Part shown: piece by piece, positions 63,002 to 64,000 of the stretch | Layout: each line of letters opens with the position of its first letter | Numbering within the stretch: the stretch's first letter is position 1 | Source of the DNA: Steromphala cineraria | Taxonomy: Eukaryota > Mollusca > Gastropoda > Trochida > Trochidae | Assembly (NCBI GenBank): GCA_916613615.1 | Contig: OU744734.1 | Coordinates: 35,098,801 to 35,162,800 of the forward strand | Reading direction: 5' to 3' | Length of the DNA stretch: 64,000 bases | The notes under the pieces: model-generated | The model's input: the letters and a program-made list of their open reading frames with translations, nothing else | The model's database searches: none | What the model was told of the DNA's origin: nothing | Translations under genes and position numbers: made by a program

Positions 63002-64000
63002 GTAAGGCTGCAATTTTGTCTTATAATGAGCAATGGTAATCTGGGATTCGTCAGCGAGAACACTTAACGACAATATTTCATATTTTCAGTTTTGTCAGTG
63101 CCAATATGACATACATGTATAAAATAAAGAATTTATGGCAAGATGGATTTTTTTCTGGAACTACATTCATGAATCGTGGAAGCCTATTTATTTTTTGAGT
63201 ATTTTCAATTAATTTGAATTTTACATGGAATTCACACACCAAGTGATTTGGATATTTCTGAAATGGAATTTGCTTTTGAAATTTCACTTTTTGTGCACAT
63301 CAGGATGTAAGAATGTTGTCGCAATGTTTCTTTACTTCGATGCCAGTTTTTCTTTAAGAGTTTGCCGATCAAAATGAAAAAATTAATTCAACCTGGTTTC
63401 GACGCCTCATAACCTATTATCATGCAAAATTATTCTCGTGAAATATGTTAAGAAATTTACCTTCAAAAGATATCCCTGACGTACCACTCTACGTTTTTAT
63501 CTTGTTCTTGCCGTGACGTTCTATATCTGTTTATATTGCCTCTGGTTCGCGTAACAAACAAGGATAAACACATCATCAAACACATTTTATATTTGCATTT
63601 CAAACACGTTCTTTATAACAAGAACTTGTATACCAAACCTTGGATTCGAACCTCAGCACCGAAAGCCAAAGCGAGTGCCCTACCACTATGCCAAAGTGAA
63701 TTACGGTTTCCAGATTCTGAAGGGAAACGGTGCCCCATACAATTCAAGATGAGCCCACTTAATTCTATCGAACCAAAGGTTAGGGATAGCCCATTGTCAG
63801 GTGTTCCATAGGGACTTCTAAAAGTTCAAATACTTCAAGTATTGGTCAGACATGTGGCTGAGGTAAACACATATGGTCAAGTTGGACTAAGTGACCAGAG
63901 GCCATCCTTGGACCACCCTCTTACCATTTCGCCGAGGGAGGGACTTTCATAAGAAGCATATTTGGAAAATAAAAACTCGCGGATCTCAAAACATAGCCCC
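63002..64000 (+). other. Start of the next DUF885 intron
   Basis: Begins gtaagg. No further exon is recognisable before the window edge. The frame 63536-63811 overlaps the tRNA-like fragment and is not supported. Confidence 0.6.
63636..63700 (-). mobile_element. tRNA-like SINE head (fragment)
   Basis: On the minus strand, a box-A-like TGGCATAGTGGTA (complement of 63681-63693) and box B GGTTCGAATCC (complement of 63642-63652) lie at tRNA-like spacing. A clean cloverleaf is not evident, so this is more likely a SINE promoter than a tRNA gene. Confidence 0.5.

Larger units (their letters stand above)
33729..64000 (+). other. Gene-level span: DUF885-domain protein gene (5' end uncertain, 3' end outside window)
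   Basis: Seven exons joined in order give one open frame of about 280 residues (839 nt). It reads through the N-terminal half of the DUF885 family: an early YATFSG...YDD segment, then NFLEG, LPDEIRRDLI, and finally SNGNQFYRACLKWYL followed by FELGVKEVDRIE. All introns are GT-AG, and the phases (0, 2, 0, 0, 2, 0) agree at every junction. Family knowledge: DUF885 proteins are about 550-650 residues, common in bacteria, often exported, and placed with gluzincin-type zinc metallopeptidases. The zinc-site region lies in the C-terminal half and is not in this window, so activity cannot be judged. Introns range from about 0.6 to 11.4 kb and are repeat-rich. No stop or frameshift interrupts the exons, so the gene looks intact. 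Confidence 0.88.

Overview
This is AT-rich, intron- and repeat-dominated animal nuclear DNA with no bacterial gene organisation. A marine mollusc, probably a bivalve, is the most likely source. This is inferred from a repeat at 57698-57979 of a kind I associate with mollusc genomes (a CCCCCG...CGGGGG-type head, a (GTCC)n tract, a GACCTTGACCTT segment and a GGGGGCAT...CACATCTTGTT tail), from a tRNA-derived SINE, and from many short inverted-repeat elements.

Only one gene is convincingly supported: a plus-strand gene for a DUF885-domain protein (predicted gluzincin-like metallopeptidase family). Seven consecutive coding exons are resolved: 33729-33877, 45258-45394, 52168-52300, 55557-55625, 56671-56771, 57344-57425 and 62834-63001. 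Every junction has AG/GT splice sites, and phases join without a frame break. Together they give about 280 residues, the N-terminal half of the family, and the gene continues past the right edge. Its 5' end is uncertain. A phase-compatible candidate first coding exon with a hydrophobic start lies at 18198-18336, which would make the first intron about 15 kb.

Layout. Positions 1-33728 hold no certain gene. They contain inverted-repeat elements (1975, 3233, 6277, 11498, 28893, 29097, 30510), a SINE joined to a 116-bp tandem array (12655-13459), and two arrays just upstream of the first certain exon (31921-32520, 32804-33085). Positions 33729-63001 are the DUF885 exons and introns. The introns hold several short elements with TTAA or TA target sites, a trinucleotide array at 50848-51160, a roughly 1-kb array of a 9-bp unit at 58895-59893, and a roughly 115-bp satellite at 61560-62833. 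Each satellite unit carries a copy or relic of the splice-acceptor/exon boundary of the exon that follows it. Positions 63002-64000 are the start of the next intron, with a tRNA-like SINE head.

The strongest unusual feature is the acceptor-bearing satellite. Next are two back-to-back elements that share one TTAA target site, a TTAA-flanked element family with five main copies, and nested or tandem palindromes.
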